Assembly (NCBI RefSeq): GCF_012184425.1
Contig: NZ_VTOW01000002.1
Coordinates: 682,001-746,000, forward strand
Length of the DNA: 64,000 nucleotides
DNA from: Candidatus Manganitrophus noduliformans
GTDB taxonomy: Bacteria > Nitrospirota > Nitrospiria > SBBL01 > Manganitrophaceae
Reading direction: 5' to 3'
A model generated the notes under the pieces. That model saw nothing but the letters and a program-made list of their open reading frames with translations, was not told where the DNA came from and searched no databases. This document shows, piece by piece, positions 16,208-24,434 of this stretch; the first letter of the stretch is position 1, and every line of letters begins with the position of its first letter. A program made the position numbers and the translations under genes.

Positions 16208-17047
16208 TCAAGAATTATTCTCTAATTTCTCCTGCAGTGTCTTACGAATCTCTGCACGACTCTTGCCGTGATGAGCCTCACGGTGATGATTTGGACAAAG
16301 AGCGACAACGTTGCCTACAGAATCTGATCCCTTCTCGTTCAAGGGGACCACATGATGGGTTTCCAGATAGACCTGCCCATTGGCCATGGTGAATCCCACT
16401 GCGCCGCAGTATTCACACCTTCCATTTGCACGTAGCAGAACATACCGGCGGACATCAGGACGGCGGACAAATGGGAAGGACTTCGTTTCGCCTCTTTCGG
16501 CAGGCCGTCCCAAAGGAACGGCCATATCAAACTGATCTACGAATCCGTCAGAACCACGCCCCAACCCACGCATTAAGGTGGTTTGCCCTGTATCCATGTC
16601 ATATTTCGCGACATGCCATGGCTCCGGATCCAAAGAGCGAAAGTGGACTTTAGATGCCTTGGAATTTGGGTCGTTTCTGTTCCGCTTCGTGCCTTCACAA
16701 AGAACGACTCTTATTGGGAGGTTCTTGCGATAGGCCTCCTTTATTGCCTCATCCATTTCTGTTGCGCGACGTACGGTAACGCCCTTACCCCTCTTGGCGA
16801 TATCTCGCGCATTCAACTCATCTGTAAGTACCCCATCCAACTCCTCGATGTCGCTATGCCAAAGGTTCAAAACGACAACCTCATTGGGCTGAACGAATGA
16901 CCAGTTATAGCAATACTTAGGATTTGCCGCGGCGCTTAACGCATTGCCCTTTGACGCTTCCCAATCACTAACATCCACGCCGACATCTCGAACCATGTCA
17001 TAGATTCTGTTCTTATCCTTTGGCCTGATCTGATCAAGAATCGGCAC
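16208..17047 (-). CDS. HNH endonuclease family protein
   Basis: 279 residues. The C-terminal HNH nuclease domain (about 195-270) has the zinc knuckles CEYCG and CPNHH and the catalytic core LETHHVVPLNEKG...GNVVALCPNHHREAHHG. The N-terminal two thirds (about 1-190) match nothing I know and could be a recognition domain, as in McrA-like modification-dependent enzymes. GTG start at 17047 with GGAG eight bases upstream. It sits 150 bp downstream of the DUF4062 gene, same strand, across a long inverted repeat. A defence or homing role is inferred from domain and location. Confidence 0.82.
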   Translation of the reverse strand: MPILDQIRPKDKNRIYDMVRDVGVDVSDWEASKGNALSAAANPKYCYNWSFVQPNEVVVLNLWHSDIEELDGVLTDELNARDIAKRGKGVTVRRATEMDEAIKEAYRKNLPIRVVLCEGTKRNRNDPNSKASKVHFRSLDPEPWHVAKYDMDTGQTTLMRGLGRGSDGFVDQFDMAVPLGRPAERGETKSFPFVRRPDVRRYVLLRANGRCEYCGAVGFTMANGQVYLETHHVVPLNEKGSDSVGNVVALCPNHHREAHHGKSRAEIRKTLQEKLENNS

Positions 17048-17094
17048 TGGACGATCTCCATTTCATCATTTTGGCACCGGCTTGATATTCTATC

Positions 17095-17193
17095 GGGGTC
17101 AAGTCTGCTCTTGACTCAAGTTACAAACTATAAACGATAACATATCGGGCTTTGATGCCTGCCTGATATTGAGCCAAGGGCAGACTTGACCCC
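17095..17193. repeat. Long inverted repeat (REP/MITE-like) between HNH and DUF4062 genes
   Basis: GGGGTCAAGTCTGCTCTTG (17095-17113) is the inverse of CAAGGGCAGACTTGACCCC (17175-17193) with one mismatch, separated by 61 bp. It ends 5 bp before the DUF4062 stop codon. Sequences of this kind often accompany RAYT transposases; it could also fold as a bidirectional terminator. Confidence 0.7.
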
Positions 17194-17197
17194 CGTT

Positions 17198-18367
17198 TTA
17201 TTTCAGCCCGGCACGAGCACTTGCTGCAGCCAGCGCGGTCTGGAAGGCTTCCAAGTTCGCTAGCGTGAACACCATAGTCAGTTCGACTTGTTGGGTTTGG
17301 CCAGATTCGGCAAGGGAGAGGCTTGCCTCAACTTTGCTCAGGGACTCACGAGGAAAGGTCTGAAACTGCCCAATAAGGTTGTCGACGAAAAGCGAAAGTT
17401 CCGCGCCGACACGCTCGAAGGGAGTATCTAACCTCGCGCATCGGATGCGTTTTGCCCACCGGAGCATGCCATCAAGCACGGAGCCGAGCATTCGTGACAC
17501 CCATATGATCCGTTGCAGGTCTCCAGCCTCCCCCGGCTTCCCAAAGCTCTCCTGGGCGTAGGTATTGAGAAGTTTGTTTGCAGAGGCAACGAAAGCTTGG
17601 AGTTCGTGCATGCGAGTGAGAATCCAATCTCCGGCGCTCATAGCAATCACATACTCGGCTGGGTCAAGTGTAAGGCCAGATTTGTATTCCAGAATCGAAT
17701 CGGAATGACGTTCGACTTCGTCGAGAAACGACTGTAGGAACAACCGATACTCCCAGCCCTTGGGCTTCTCCAGCGCGATGCGTAAGGCCTTTGGGCTGAG
17801 CGCGTCAAAGTAGCTTGGCAGTCCTCCTCCGTTCAATCTGAGCCGTGTTTTCAGCGAATCGGAAAAGAGATAAGCTAGTTGCCGCCTGAGCGTGCCAACA
17901 ATGTCTTGTGCGGTTTCGAAGGGAAAGGTCCAAACGCGTTCTTGAGAGCGAACGTATTCGATAAACTCGAACACACGACGTGTATCGACCGTCGCAGAGA
18001 AATCGGCGGTTCGGTTGTTTTTCCATGTTGGAACAACTGCGAGCACGCTTTTCTCAACAAAAGCGTAGATCGGAATCCCCTTCTGCCTGGCGCTGAGGAA
18101 CTCGAGATTAGTTATCGATTTGTCGGTTTTGTCGTCAATCGACCCGTATCTGCCCCCCACTATGAGGACGAAGACGTTCGCGTCTTTCTCGACTCGTGCT
18201 CGACAGTTCTCGATCGTATCCAGATCAGGATCGATCGGAAACGATGGCAACTCGGAGAGAAGTGGGATGTAGCCAAGCTCGTCGGCAATGAAATGCGCCA
18301 GGTCCGTGCGTATCTGACGGAGATCGTAGAACGTCGAACTTACCATTACATTTGGCGGGGAACTCAT
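17198..18367 (-). CDS. DUF4062 domain protein
   Basis: 389 residues. The N-terminal DUF4062 domain (about 5-110) is clear: VMVSSTFYDLRQIRTDL, ELPSFPIDPD, and DANVFVLIVGGRYGSID. Such domains, related in fold to TIR/nucleotide-binding sensors, usually head multi-domain signalling or defence proteins. The remaining 270 residues are mostly helical (RRQLAYLFSDSLKTRLRL; ISAGDWI-like segment near 240; VEASLSLAESGQ) and unassigned. No NTPase or nuclease domain is visible in this chain. The next gene on the strand is an HNH nuclease, a possible effector. ATG at 18367. Confidence 0.8.
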   Translation of the reverse strand: MSSPPNVMVSSTFYDLRQIRTDLAHFIADELGYIPLLSELPSFPIDPDLDTIENCRARVEKDANVFVLIVGGRYGSIDDKTDKSITNLEFLSARQKGIPIYAFVEKSVLAVVPTWKNNRTADFSATVDTRRVFEFIEYVRSQERVWTFPFETAQDIVGTLRRQLAYLFSDSLKTRLRLNGGGLPSYFDALSPKALRIALEKPKGWEYRLFLQSFLDEVERHSDSILEYKSGLTLDPAEYVIAMSAGDWILTRMHELQAFVASANKLLNTYAQESFGKPGEAGDLQRIIWVSRMLGSVLDGMLRWAKRIRCARLDTPFERVGAELSLFVDNLIGQFQTFPRESLSKVEASLSLAESGQTQQVELTMVFTLANLEAFQTALAAASARAGLK

Positions 18368-18831
18368 CCCTCTAGCCTTCGGTGAGTGTAGAGCCGTCTA
18401 ACATAATAAATAGACAGAAATTTTCTACCTTATTTTACGGAATTTTTTCTGTCTATCTCTCGTGAGTCATTCCTAAATTGTTGAAAATATGAAATGTCGA
18501 AAACCGATCTCCGGGAAAAACGGAAATTTTATACTTAATAATTCTGGACGACCGTGGTATATCACATCGAAATAAGTAAAAGCAATACCGTAACTGTAAA
18601 CCCACCCAACATGGATCGAATCAAATATGATCCTGCCTCCGGCGCCGAAGAAGTCACTCGATCAAGTTCGGAAAGTCATCCAACTGAAACAAATAAATGG
18701 CGCCCCGTATAGTTTAGATGGGTTTATCTTATAGCCTTTTCGGAGTGGGAAGAAAGTCTGATGAGGAGAGGTGGAGATCAGCTTAGCCGAAGAAAGAGGA
18801 TCCGGAAAGCTAGTCTCAAACAAGTGAACCG
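18368..18831. other. Non-coding gap at the right end of the accessory island
   Basis: 464 bp, AT-rich. The only structure I see is an inverted repeat TAGACAGAAA (18411-18420) / TTTCTGTCTA (18446-18455), upstream of the DUF4062 gene. No gene, tRNA or attachment site is recognised. Confidence 0.6.
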
Positions 18832-19242
18832 CTACCATTCATTATAAGAAGTCCCGTTGGTCCCGATGATATCGCTGCCGGAGTGGACGTCATAAATTCC
18901 GGATTCATCCCCTTCGGAGACAAAAATTTCGACCCAGCTATCGGTGGTTCCTGTGAAAGGATCGACCGGAATGGCCCGCAGGTATCCTTTTTCGACGAGG
19001 TCGGGGAGGGCGGCGGGATAGCTCCCCTGATCGGCGTGGTACTGATCGATGACATCGCGCATGACATAGAGATCTTTCTTGAGCGCCGCCTCTTTGGCCT
19101 TGATTGTGGCGATGCGATAAGACGGCTCGGCGAGGGTGACGAGGATGCCGACGATCGCCACCACGACCATCAATTCGATGAGGGTAAATCCCTTCTCCCC
19201 CCCCCGCCTTATTTTCTGAAATAGTCGATGAACCCGCTTCAC
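18832..19242 (-). CDS. gspG: Type II secretion major pseudopilin-like protein (GspG family)
   Basis: Pseudopilin processed by prepilin peptidase: the cleavage motif G|FTLIELMVVVAIVGIL has the required Glu+5 and a hydrophobic helix. The C-terminal part holds the GspG-type pattern VIDQYHADQGSYP and DIIGTNGTSYNEW, whose relatives bind calcium. I prefer the GTG at 19242, preceded by AAGGGG at good spacing and giving an 18-residue leader; ATG 19278 would give a 30-residue leader with a ribosome-binding site too close. 136 residues. Probable partner of gspF/gspE at the window start, although 16 kb away. Confidence 0.88.
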   Translation of the reverse strand: MKRVHRLFQKIRRGGEKGFTLIELMVVVAIVGILVTLAEPSYRIATIKAKEAALKKDLYVMRDVIDQYHADQGSYPAALPDLVEKGYLRAIPVDPFTGTTDSWVEIFVSEGDESGIYDVHSGSDIIGTNGTSYNEW

Positions 19243-19299
19243 AATTCCCCTTGTTCCTTTTATCCCTTGATTCCTCATTCCTAATTTTCAGATTCCTAA

Positions 19300-19989
19300 T
19301 TATTCTCTTAGTATAATCGGTTTCAGCGACTCCGACGCGAGCTGCTTTCGGAGCCGGCCGACGGCCGCGCGGGCCGCCTTCTCGGAGCGAAACGGTCCCA
19401 CCCGAACCCGGTGGGACGGTCCGTCTCCCGTTTCAATCGTCTCCATGCGGACCGCTTGACCCTCCCCTCCCAGCTTTTCCTTGATCCGAGCGGCATTCTC
19501 CTTGGATTGAAAGGAGCCGACCTGAATGAAAAAATCGCCGTGGCCGCGCATTTTCTCAAAACCGACGATCTCGATTTCAACGTCCGCCGTTCCCGCTTGA
19601 ATCATTCCCAATTTTCTGGCCGCCTCGTAGGAAAGATCGAGAATCCGATCGCCCACGAACGGTCCCCGATCGTTCACCTTCACCCGAACGCTCCGGCCGC
19701 TGTCCAGTTTCGTCACGCGAAGATGGGTCCCGAAAGGAAGGGTCTGGTGGGCTGCGGAAAGTTCGAACATATTATAAATTTCGCCGCTGCTGGTCGGCCT
19801 GCCATGAAAATCTTTTCCGTACCAAGAAGCCAGGCCGATCTCCCGGTAGCCGAGGCCATAATCGGCCTTGCGAGGGGAGCCGGCGCACCCGCTGAACGCA
19901 AGGAGTCCGACCAGAATCACGAGATGAATAGAGAGAGAATGAGGAAAAGAGGTTGGAAAGGAGCGCTTTGTGTTAATCGTCAAAGACAT
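19300..19989 (-). CDS. rlpA: RlpA-like septal lytic transglycosylase lipoprotein with SPOR domain
   Basis: 229 residues. Lipoprotein signal peptide (LLAFSGCAGS). Double-psi beta-barrel RlpA domain (about 50-140): ASWYGKDFHGRPTSSGE, the RlpA signature, and VKVNDRGPFVGDRILDLSY with the catalytic Asp region. C-terminal SPOR domain (about 150-228: FFIQVGSFQSKENA, HRVRVGPFRSEKAARAA) binds denuded septal glycan. It cleaves peptidoglycan strands lacking stem peptides at the outer-membrane/periplasm interface during division. Confidence 0.92.
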   Translation of the reverse strand: MSLTINTKRSFPTSFPHSLSIHLVILVGLLAFSGCAGSPRKADYGLGYREIGLASWYGKDFHGRPTSSGEIYNMFELSAAHQTLPFGTHLRVTKLDSGRSVRVKVNDRGPFVGDRILDLSYEAARKLGMIQAGTADVEIEIVGFEKMRGHGDFFIQVGSFQSKENAARIKEKLGGEGQAVRMETIETGDGPSHRVRVGPFRSEKAARAAVGRLRKQLASESLKPIILRE

Positions 19990-20181
19990 GGCCGTCGATT
20001 CGCGGGGGTGGAAGGCGGATCCCCCTTTGGGGTCGCGCCGACGTCTTCTCCATCCTCCCGAACAGGGATCGAACCGCTCTGCCCTTTTTTTCCAGCGAAG
20101 ATGGAAAGACCATTGGAAAGAAGATCATCGCCCGGCTGAAAAGCCTTTTGGATTGAAAGCGATTTTGCCCGGCGAACCGGA

Positions 20182-20400
20182 TTAATTTCTAATCTTGATC
20201 ACCCTCATCTTGCAGGAGGGGCAAAAAAGTTTGGGGGTCAGCTCGCTGGCGCAGACGGGACACGATTCTTTGCGTCGCTCGATCGCCCGGCGCGCCCCCT
20301 GCCGCCGATCGGCCTGCCGCCGCTCTCCTTGGCGGCGGTCTTCCGTTTCATCCCGCCGTTCTCCGGCACGTCTCTCTTGAGAGTCAATCACTTCGGTCAC
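20182..20400 (-). CDS. Small Arg/Glu-repeat protein with C-terminal zinc ribbon
   Basis: 72 residues. The first 45 consist of reiterated RRxxERRxxDRR blocks (ERRAGERRDE, DRRQGERRQADRRQGARR), a highly charged helix. The rest is a zinc-ribbon-like CPVC...CPSC pair. Function unknown; RNA or membrane-surface binding is a guess. GTG start at 20400 is only one base from GGGAGGA, so the GTG at 20391 with ten-base spacing may be the true start. Confidence 0.65.
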   Translation of the reverse strand: MTEVIDSQERRAGERRDETEDRRQGERRQADRRQGARRAIERRKESCPVCASELTPKLFCPSCKMRVIKIRN

Positions 20401-20431
20401 TCCTCCCTAAAGAAGCGCAAGCGGCCCGACT

Positions 20432-21001
20432 TCATGCCATCAGAAGGGCTACCACGCCGCAAATCAGATTAATGCTCATCAGGCGAACCGATAAATGATG
20501 AAGCCGATTAAAGTCGGGAGGATTCTCCCCGGTTTCCACCTCTTCCACCGTTTGGACGGCGGCCGAACCGGAAGAGGCCAGAACCATCGAGGGGCGCAAC
20601 GCCCCCTCTCGGGCGACGGCGGCGACTTTGGTCGACGACTGGGAGGCCATCCAACTGCGAAGTTTCGGCGAGACGACCAGGGCCGAGTAAAGCCCCCCCG
20701 CCGACATCACCAGGATGGCAAGATACCGCGTGAGATTCCAGGGGGTGAGATTCTCCCAGGTCCAATATTTGATGATTCCGGTGATCATCAGCGCCGCGAT
20801 GCAAAAAAGGGAGAGAAGATCGAACTTCCTCAAAATCTCCCCCATCAGTTCGCCCGCGGTGCGCCGCGATTTGATCCGCCGGAAAAGAATGGGGGCGACG
20901 ATTAAACCGATCGCCACGATTCCGCCGACCCAAACGGAGAGGGCCAGCAGGTGAATGAATTGAATCCCCATGAAGTAAAAGTTCGGAATCGGAACTTCCA
21001 T
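20432..21001 (-). CDS. DUF4149 family integral membrane protein
   Basis: 189 residues with four hydrophobic segments: IQFIHLLALSVWVGGIVAIG (about 12-38), LLSLFCIAALMITGI (about 62-78), YLAILVMSAGGLYSALVV (about 92-110) and the C-terminal LICGVVALLMA. The first helix with HxLALSxWVGG is characteristic of DUF4149/TMEM205-type proteins. Role unknown. Between segments 3 and 4 is a soluble loop with a TVEEVETGENPPDFNRLHH segment. Confidence 0.8.
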   Translation of the reverse strand: MEVPIPNFYFMGIQFIHLLALSVWVGGIVAIGLIVAPILFRRIKSRRTAGELMGEILRKFDLLSLFCIAALMITGIIKYWTWENLTPWNLTRYLAILVMSAGGLYSALVVSPKLRSWMASQSSTKVAAVAREGALRPSMVLASSGSAAVQTVEEVETGENPPDFNRLHHLSVRLMSINLICGVVALLMA

Positions 21002-21080
21002 CGTCCCCTTCTTAATCAGTCTATATCAGTCTATCGAACCCGTGGCGCGTCGTTCTCCGACGATTTTTAATTCCTGAAAA

Positions 21081-21266
21081 TCATTCCTGCAAAAACCCAG
21101 GCTTGCGCCGACATTCCGTGACTTCATCCGCGAGCGAGAAGCCCCCTTCCCGAACCCGGCGCAAGAGGAGGGGAAAGAGATTGCCGGGAAGAAAAATGAA
21201 AAGCAAAACGCGAAAGCGATGTTTGGAGAAACGGGCGAGGATTGCTTCAGACGGGGGCTTGCTCAT
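21081..21266 (-). CDS. Possible small protein coupled to the PilZ gene
   Basis: 61 residues whose ATG overlaps the stop of the PilZ gene (ATGA). One hydrophobic stretch (FRVLLFIFLPGNLFPLLL) between basic residues could be a membrane segment. No family recognised. The overlap and codon composition make it plausible but it is short. Confidence 0.35.
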   Translation of the reverse strand: MSKPPSEAILARFSKHRFRVLLFIFLPGNLFPLLLRRVREGGFSLADEVTECRRKPGFLQE

Positions 21267-21637
21267 GAACCACGTTTTTTCTTCTCTTCCTTATCGATCC
21301 AGCCGCTGATGATCTTCTTCTGACTCGCCGGAAGGTCGATAAAGCGAACGCCGACCCCTTCGGAGATAATTCCGTTGTGGTCGTATTTCTTCTTCCAGGC
21401 GACTTCGCAGGTGCAGCGAACCTTCGTTTTGTTGTCGGGAAGGATAAACTCGATTGGAAAACGATCCCCCACCTTCAGCGTCTGCGCCGAGGAGAGGAAG
21501 AGCCCTCCTTGGCTGATATTCTCGGCATACGCCAGGAAGACCTTGTTGGAGTACTTTCCCTTGACCTCGAGAACGATGAACGGGACCCGGGTGGATTCCC
21601 GCCGGTTGACCTTTGGTTTCCGTTCAGAAGTCAGCAT
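21263..21637 (-). CDS. PilZ domain protein
   Basis: 124-residue stand-alone PilZ domain, a cytoplasmic c-di-GMP receptor. The motif begins RRESTR (RRxxxR, residues 12-17), followed about 24 residues on by ENISQGGLFL (NxSxxG), so both ligand motifs are intact. The C-terminal strand GVGVRFIDLP is typical. It presumably links c-di-GMP level to motility or surface behaviour; several targets (pili, the PilZ-synthase at 4796) exist in the window. Confidence 0.9.
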   Translation of the reverse strand: MLTSERKPKVNRRESTRVPFIVLEVKGKYSNKVFLAYAENISQGGLFLSSAQTLKVGDRFPIEFILPDNKTKVRCTCEVAWKKKYDHNGIISEGVGVRFIDLPASQKKIISGWIDKEEKKKRGS

Positions 21638-21742
21638 ATCCCCCCCTCAATCAAAGTAGAAAGATGAGGCTGACTATATCAATTTTGGGGAGATCCGTCA
21701 ATCAAATTCAGCGACGCGGGGCGTCCCGTTGCTGCGCCGATT

Positions 21743-21776
21743 TTCTTCCTTCGCCCGATGGCGGGCGAAGGAAGAA
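21743..21776 (-). terminator. Strong hairpin downstream of rpsR
   Basis: A perfect 15-bp stem (TTCTTCCTTCGCCCG / CGGGCGAAGGAAGAA) with a 4-nt loop begins 18 bp after the rpsR stop. No U-run follows on the minus strand, so termination would be Rho-assisted, or the stem protects the 3' end. Confidence 0.5.
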
Positions 21777-21793
21777 CCCCTAGTCGATCGTGT

Positions 21794-22021
21794 CTATCGC
21801 TCTTCCGCAAAGGCCAAGAAGGCGATATTCCGGGCGCGCTTGATCGCGGCGGTCAGAATCCGCTGGTGCGCGGCGCAGTTTCCGGAAATCCGCCGTGGGA
21901 TGATCTTCCCCCGCTCGGTGAGAAATCCCTTTAAAACCTGGATCTCCTTGTAATCGACCGTCTCTTTCTTCTCGGTGCAAAAACGGCAGACGCGCCTCCG
22001 TTGAAAATATTTCTTCTCCAC
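21794..22021 (-). CDS. rpsR: 30S ribosomal protein bS18
   Basis: 75 residues, normal length. The start is GTG (GTGGAGAAGAAA) preceded by GGAGGA. It carries the bS18 signatures [19 protein letters not shown] and [28 protein letters not shown]. It retains zinc-type cysteines (CRFC). It binds bS6 on the 30S platform and is encoded in the classic order rpsF-ssb-rpsR. Confidence 0.97.
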   Translation of the reverse strand: MEKKYFQRRRVCRFCTEKKETVDYKEIQVLKGFLTERGKIIPRRISGNCAAHQRILTAAIKRARNIAFLAFAEER

Positions 22022-22058
22022 AACTCCTCCGTTTTGTTCTTATTCCTGAACACGCATC

Positions 22059-22087
22059 GTAGGGGCGTATGGCAATACGCCCCCTAC
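22059..22087. repeat. GTAGGGGCG palindrome, short form
   Basis: GTAGGGGCGTAT and ATACGCCCC(C)TAC form a near-perfect palindrome between ssb and rpsR, directly adjoining the ssb stop codon (22088-22090). Same end sequences as the element at 48908-48970. Confidence 0.7.
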
Positions 22088-22489
22088 CTAAAATGGAACC
22101 TCATCCATCCCCTCGTCGCCGGGCAGGTCGCTGCGTGAAGGCCCCTCCGAGGAGCCGTCTTGACGCTTGGGCAGAAACCGGATCGTCTGGGCGACGACCT
22201 CATGCTTGTTCCGCTTCTGACCGTCTTCCGTCTCCCATCGACGCTGCTGAAGTCTCCCGTCGACGATGACCCCCTGGCCCTTGGAAAGATACTGTCCGCT
22301 GTTCTCCGCCTGCTTTCCGAAGACCACGATGTCGATGAAGCAGACTTCGTCCTTCATCTCGTCTCCCTGCTTGTAGCGGTGGTTGACGGCCAGCCCGAAA
22401 CTGGCGACGGCCGTTCCGCTCGGCGTGTAGCGGATCTCCGGGTCCTTGGTAAGGTTTCCAATCAAAATGACTTTGTTAAAGCTGACCAT
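22088..22489 (-). CDS. ssb: Single-stranded DNA-binding protein
   Basis: 133 residues starting MVSFNKVILIGNLTKDPE, with GAGGAG seven bases upstream of ATG 22489. The OB-fold is complete (PEIRYTPSGTAVASFGLAVN, VCFIDIVVFGKQAEN, GQGVIVDGRLQQRRWE). The acidic C-terminal tail ends DEVPF, equivalent to the DDIPF tip that recruits replication and repair partners. Confidence 0.97.
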   Translation of the reverse strand: MVSFNKVILIGNLTKDPEIRYTPSGTAVASFGLAVNHRYKQGDEMKDEVCFIDIVVFGKQAENSGQYLSKGQGVIVDGRLQQRRWETEDGQKRNKHEVVAQTIRFLPKRQDGSSEGPSRSDLPGDEGMDEVPF

Positions 22490-22567
22490 TTTCTCACTCC
22501 TCGTTCCGCAGATAAGCACCTTTCTGTCAAAAAAGACGAAAACGACCGCGGAACTCTCAAGTTGATA

Positions 22568-22936
22568 TTATCTCCCTCCGACCGATTCCCGATCACGGAA
22601 CGATGAGACCGGCTTTTCATCGCGTGCGGGAAGGGTTTTTCCAAGCTGCTCGTCCTCGATTTTGATGGTGATGAATTTGATGATCGACTCGTCGAGTCGA
22701 TAGCTCCGTTCCAGTTCGGAGACCGTCGTCCCGGTTCCCTTGAAATGGGCGATCAGATAGGTCCCTTTCTTTTCCTTCCGCACTTCGTAGGCGAGCTTCT
22801 TTTTGCCCCAATTCTCGGTGACGACCACTTCCCCTCCCGCTTTCTGGATCACCCCTTTGATCTTTTCAGTGATCTTGGCGACCTCTTCATCGGAAAGGGA
22901 CGGTTTGACGATGAAAATCGTCTCATATCCATTCAT
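22568..22936 (-). CDS. rpsF: 30S ribosomal protein bS6
   Basis: 122 residues starting MNGYETIFIVKPSLSDEEV; ATG 22936 has GAGGGAG five bases upstream (an in-frame ATG eight codons earlier lacks one). Typical bS6 features are NWGKKKLAYEVRKEKKGTYLIAHF and ERSYRLDESIIKFITIKI. It heterodimerises with bS18 on the 30S subunit and is first gene of rpsF-ssb-rpsR. Confidence 0.97.
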   Translation of the reverse strand: MNGYETIFIVKPSLSDEEVAKITEKIKGVIQKAGGEVVVTENWGKKKLAYEVRKEKKGTYLIAHFKGTGTTVSELERSYRLDESIIKFITIKIEDEQLGKTLPARDEKPVSSFRDRESVGGR

Positions 22937-23086
22937 GAATTCTCCCTCACGGTTAATCAAGCCCTAAAACAGGTTTAGAGCGAGGATGTTTACAAGGCAT
23001 TTGCAGTGCAACCGCACCACCCCTGCCGCGATTTCGGACGGTTTCCCATCCGCTTTGCGCTGCTTAAAGAAAATGCCCTTCCAGGC

Positions 23087-23210
23087 ATTGAAGCTCCCCG
23101 CAGCAAGCTGCGGGGAATCTTCGACCCGAAAGGATGGAAAGACTCTATTTGTATTCGCGCGTCTAACCTTCGCAGCAAGCTGCGAGGAATGCGACGCGCG
23201 TACGTGTTCA
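23087..23210. repeat. REP-pair element, copy 2 (124 bp)
   Basis: Same orientation and 123/124 identical to 3210-3333, with both GCAGCAAGCTGC hairpins. It lies between ychF and rpsF in a housekeeping cluster. Confidence 0.8.
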
Positions 23211-23283
23211 CTCAAGATCAACGCCACATTTTTTAACATATCCGATTTTCCGAGTCAATTGGACCGTGACCGTTCCGGCGCAC

Positions 23284-24378
23284 CTAAACATTGAACCGGA
23301 AATAGACGCAGTCCCCGTCTTGGACGAGATACTCCTTCCCTTCCAGGCGGAGCAGTCCCTTCTCCTTGATCGCTTGCGCGCTGCCGAGACGGATCAAATC
23401 GTCGTAGCGGAAAATTTCGGCCCGGATGAAACCCCGTTCGATGTCGGAATGGATCTTTCCCGCCGCCTGCACCGCCGGAGTCCCCTTGGAGATCGTCCAC
23501 CCTTTGACCTCATCCTCACCGACGGTAAAAAATGTGATCAGCCCCAGAAGGCGATACGAAGCGCGGATCAGCCGGGCGAGCCCCGGTTCGGTCAGCCCCA
23601 ACTCCTTCAAGAAGACCGCTCCCTCCTCGGGGGAAAGGACGGCGATCTCCGACTCGATCTTTCCGCTGATGATGATGCACTCGGTCCCCTCCTGCCGGGC
23701 GATCTCAACGACGCGGTCGGAGTAGGCGTTCCCCTTCTCGACATCCCCTTCCGGCACGTTCGCCACGTAGAGAATCGGCTTTCCCGTCAAAAGGGCCAGC
23801 TCCTTCATGACCGGCGCCTCTTCTTCCGAGAACGGAACCTGTCTCGCCGATTTTCCTTCCGAGAGGGCCTCTTTCAGACGGGTCAGGAGCGTCGCCTCCC
23901 GCACCGATTCTTTATCGCCCGACTTCGCCTTCTTCTCAACCCGGAGAAGCCGCTTATCGATGGAATCCAAATCTTTCAGAATCAGCTCGGTATCGATGAT
24001 CTCCACATCGCGCTTCGGGTTGACCGCCCCGTTGACATGGACGATCTCCGGATCGTCGAAGCAGCGGACAATGTGGACCAGCGCATCGACCTCACGGATA
24101 TGGCCCAGAAATTGATTTCCGAGCCCTTCCCCCTTGCTGGCCCCTTCGACCAAGCCGGCGATATCGACGAACTCCATATTCGTCGGCGTCCGCTTCTTCG
24201 GCCGATAGATCTCCGACAACCGGGTGATCCGCTCATCCGGAACCTCCACGATCCCGACGTTCGGCTCGACGGTACAGAAAGGATAGTTCGCGACCGCCGC
24301 GTTGGCGCGGGTCAGCGCATTAAAAATGGTCGACTTTCCGACGTTCGGAAGCCCGATAATTCCACAATTCACTGCCAT
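23284..24378 (-). CDS. ychF: Redox-regulated ATPase YchF (Obg family)
   Basis: 364 residues, full length. GTPase-fold motifs are GLPNVGKSTIFN (G1), DIAGLVEGASKGEGLGNQFL (G3 and Obg glycine patch) and YVANVPEGD in place of the canonical NKxD, which explains ATP preference in this family. The C-terminal TGS domain is TFFTVGEDEVKGWTISKG. It associates with ribosomes and stress control. Next to pth, as in very many bacteria. Confidence 0.97.
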   Translation of the reverse strand: MAVNCGIIGLPNVGKSTIFNALTRANAAVANYPFCTVEPNVGIVEVPDERITRLSEIYRPKKRTPTNMEFVDIAGLVEGASKGEGLGNQFLGHIREVDALVHIVRCFDDPEIVHVNGAVNPKRDVEIIDTELILKDLDSIDKRLLRVEKKAKSGDKESVREATLLTRLKEALSEGKSARQVPFSEEEAPVMKELALLTGKPILYVANVPEGDVEKGNAYSDRVVEIARQEGTECIIISGKIESEIAVLSPEEGAVFLKELGLTEPGLARLIRASYRLLGLITFFTVGEDEVKGWTISKGTPAVQAAGKIHSDIERGFIRAEIFRYDDLIRLGSAQAIKEKGLLRLEGKEYLVQDGDCVYFRFNV

Positions 24379-24394
24379 CTTTTTTCCTAAAACA

Positions 24395-24429
24395 CGTGAG
24401 GCGTGAGCTCTCTCTCCTCACGCCTCACG
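24395..24429. repeat. Hairpin between ychF and pth
   Basis: CGTGAGGCGTGAG (24395-24407) and CTCACGCCTCACG (24417-24429) form a perfect 13-bp stem with a 9-nt loop. It fills most of the pth-ychF gap. It may be a repeat family of this genome or an intercistronic processing signal. Confidence 0.6.
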
Positions 24430-24434
24430 GCATT

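Noticed and set aside
18396-18402. GTCTAAC upstream of the DUF4062 gene as a further attC core
   Set aside because: It matches RYYYAAC and lies 28 bp before the start codon, but no paired L arms or opposite core are visible.
20040-20110. Possible tRNA (T-loop-like GGTTCGATCCC on the minus strand near 20060-20080)
   Set aside because: No T-stem pairing, acceptor stem or anticodon arm can be built around it.
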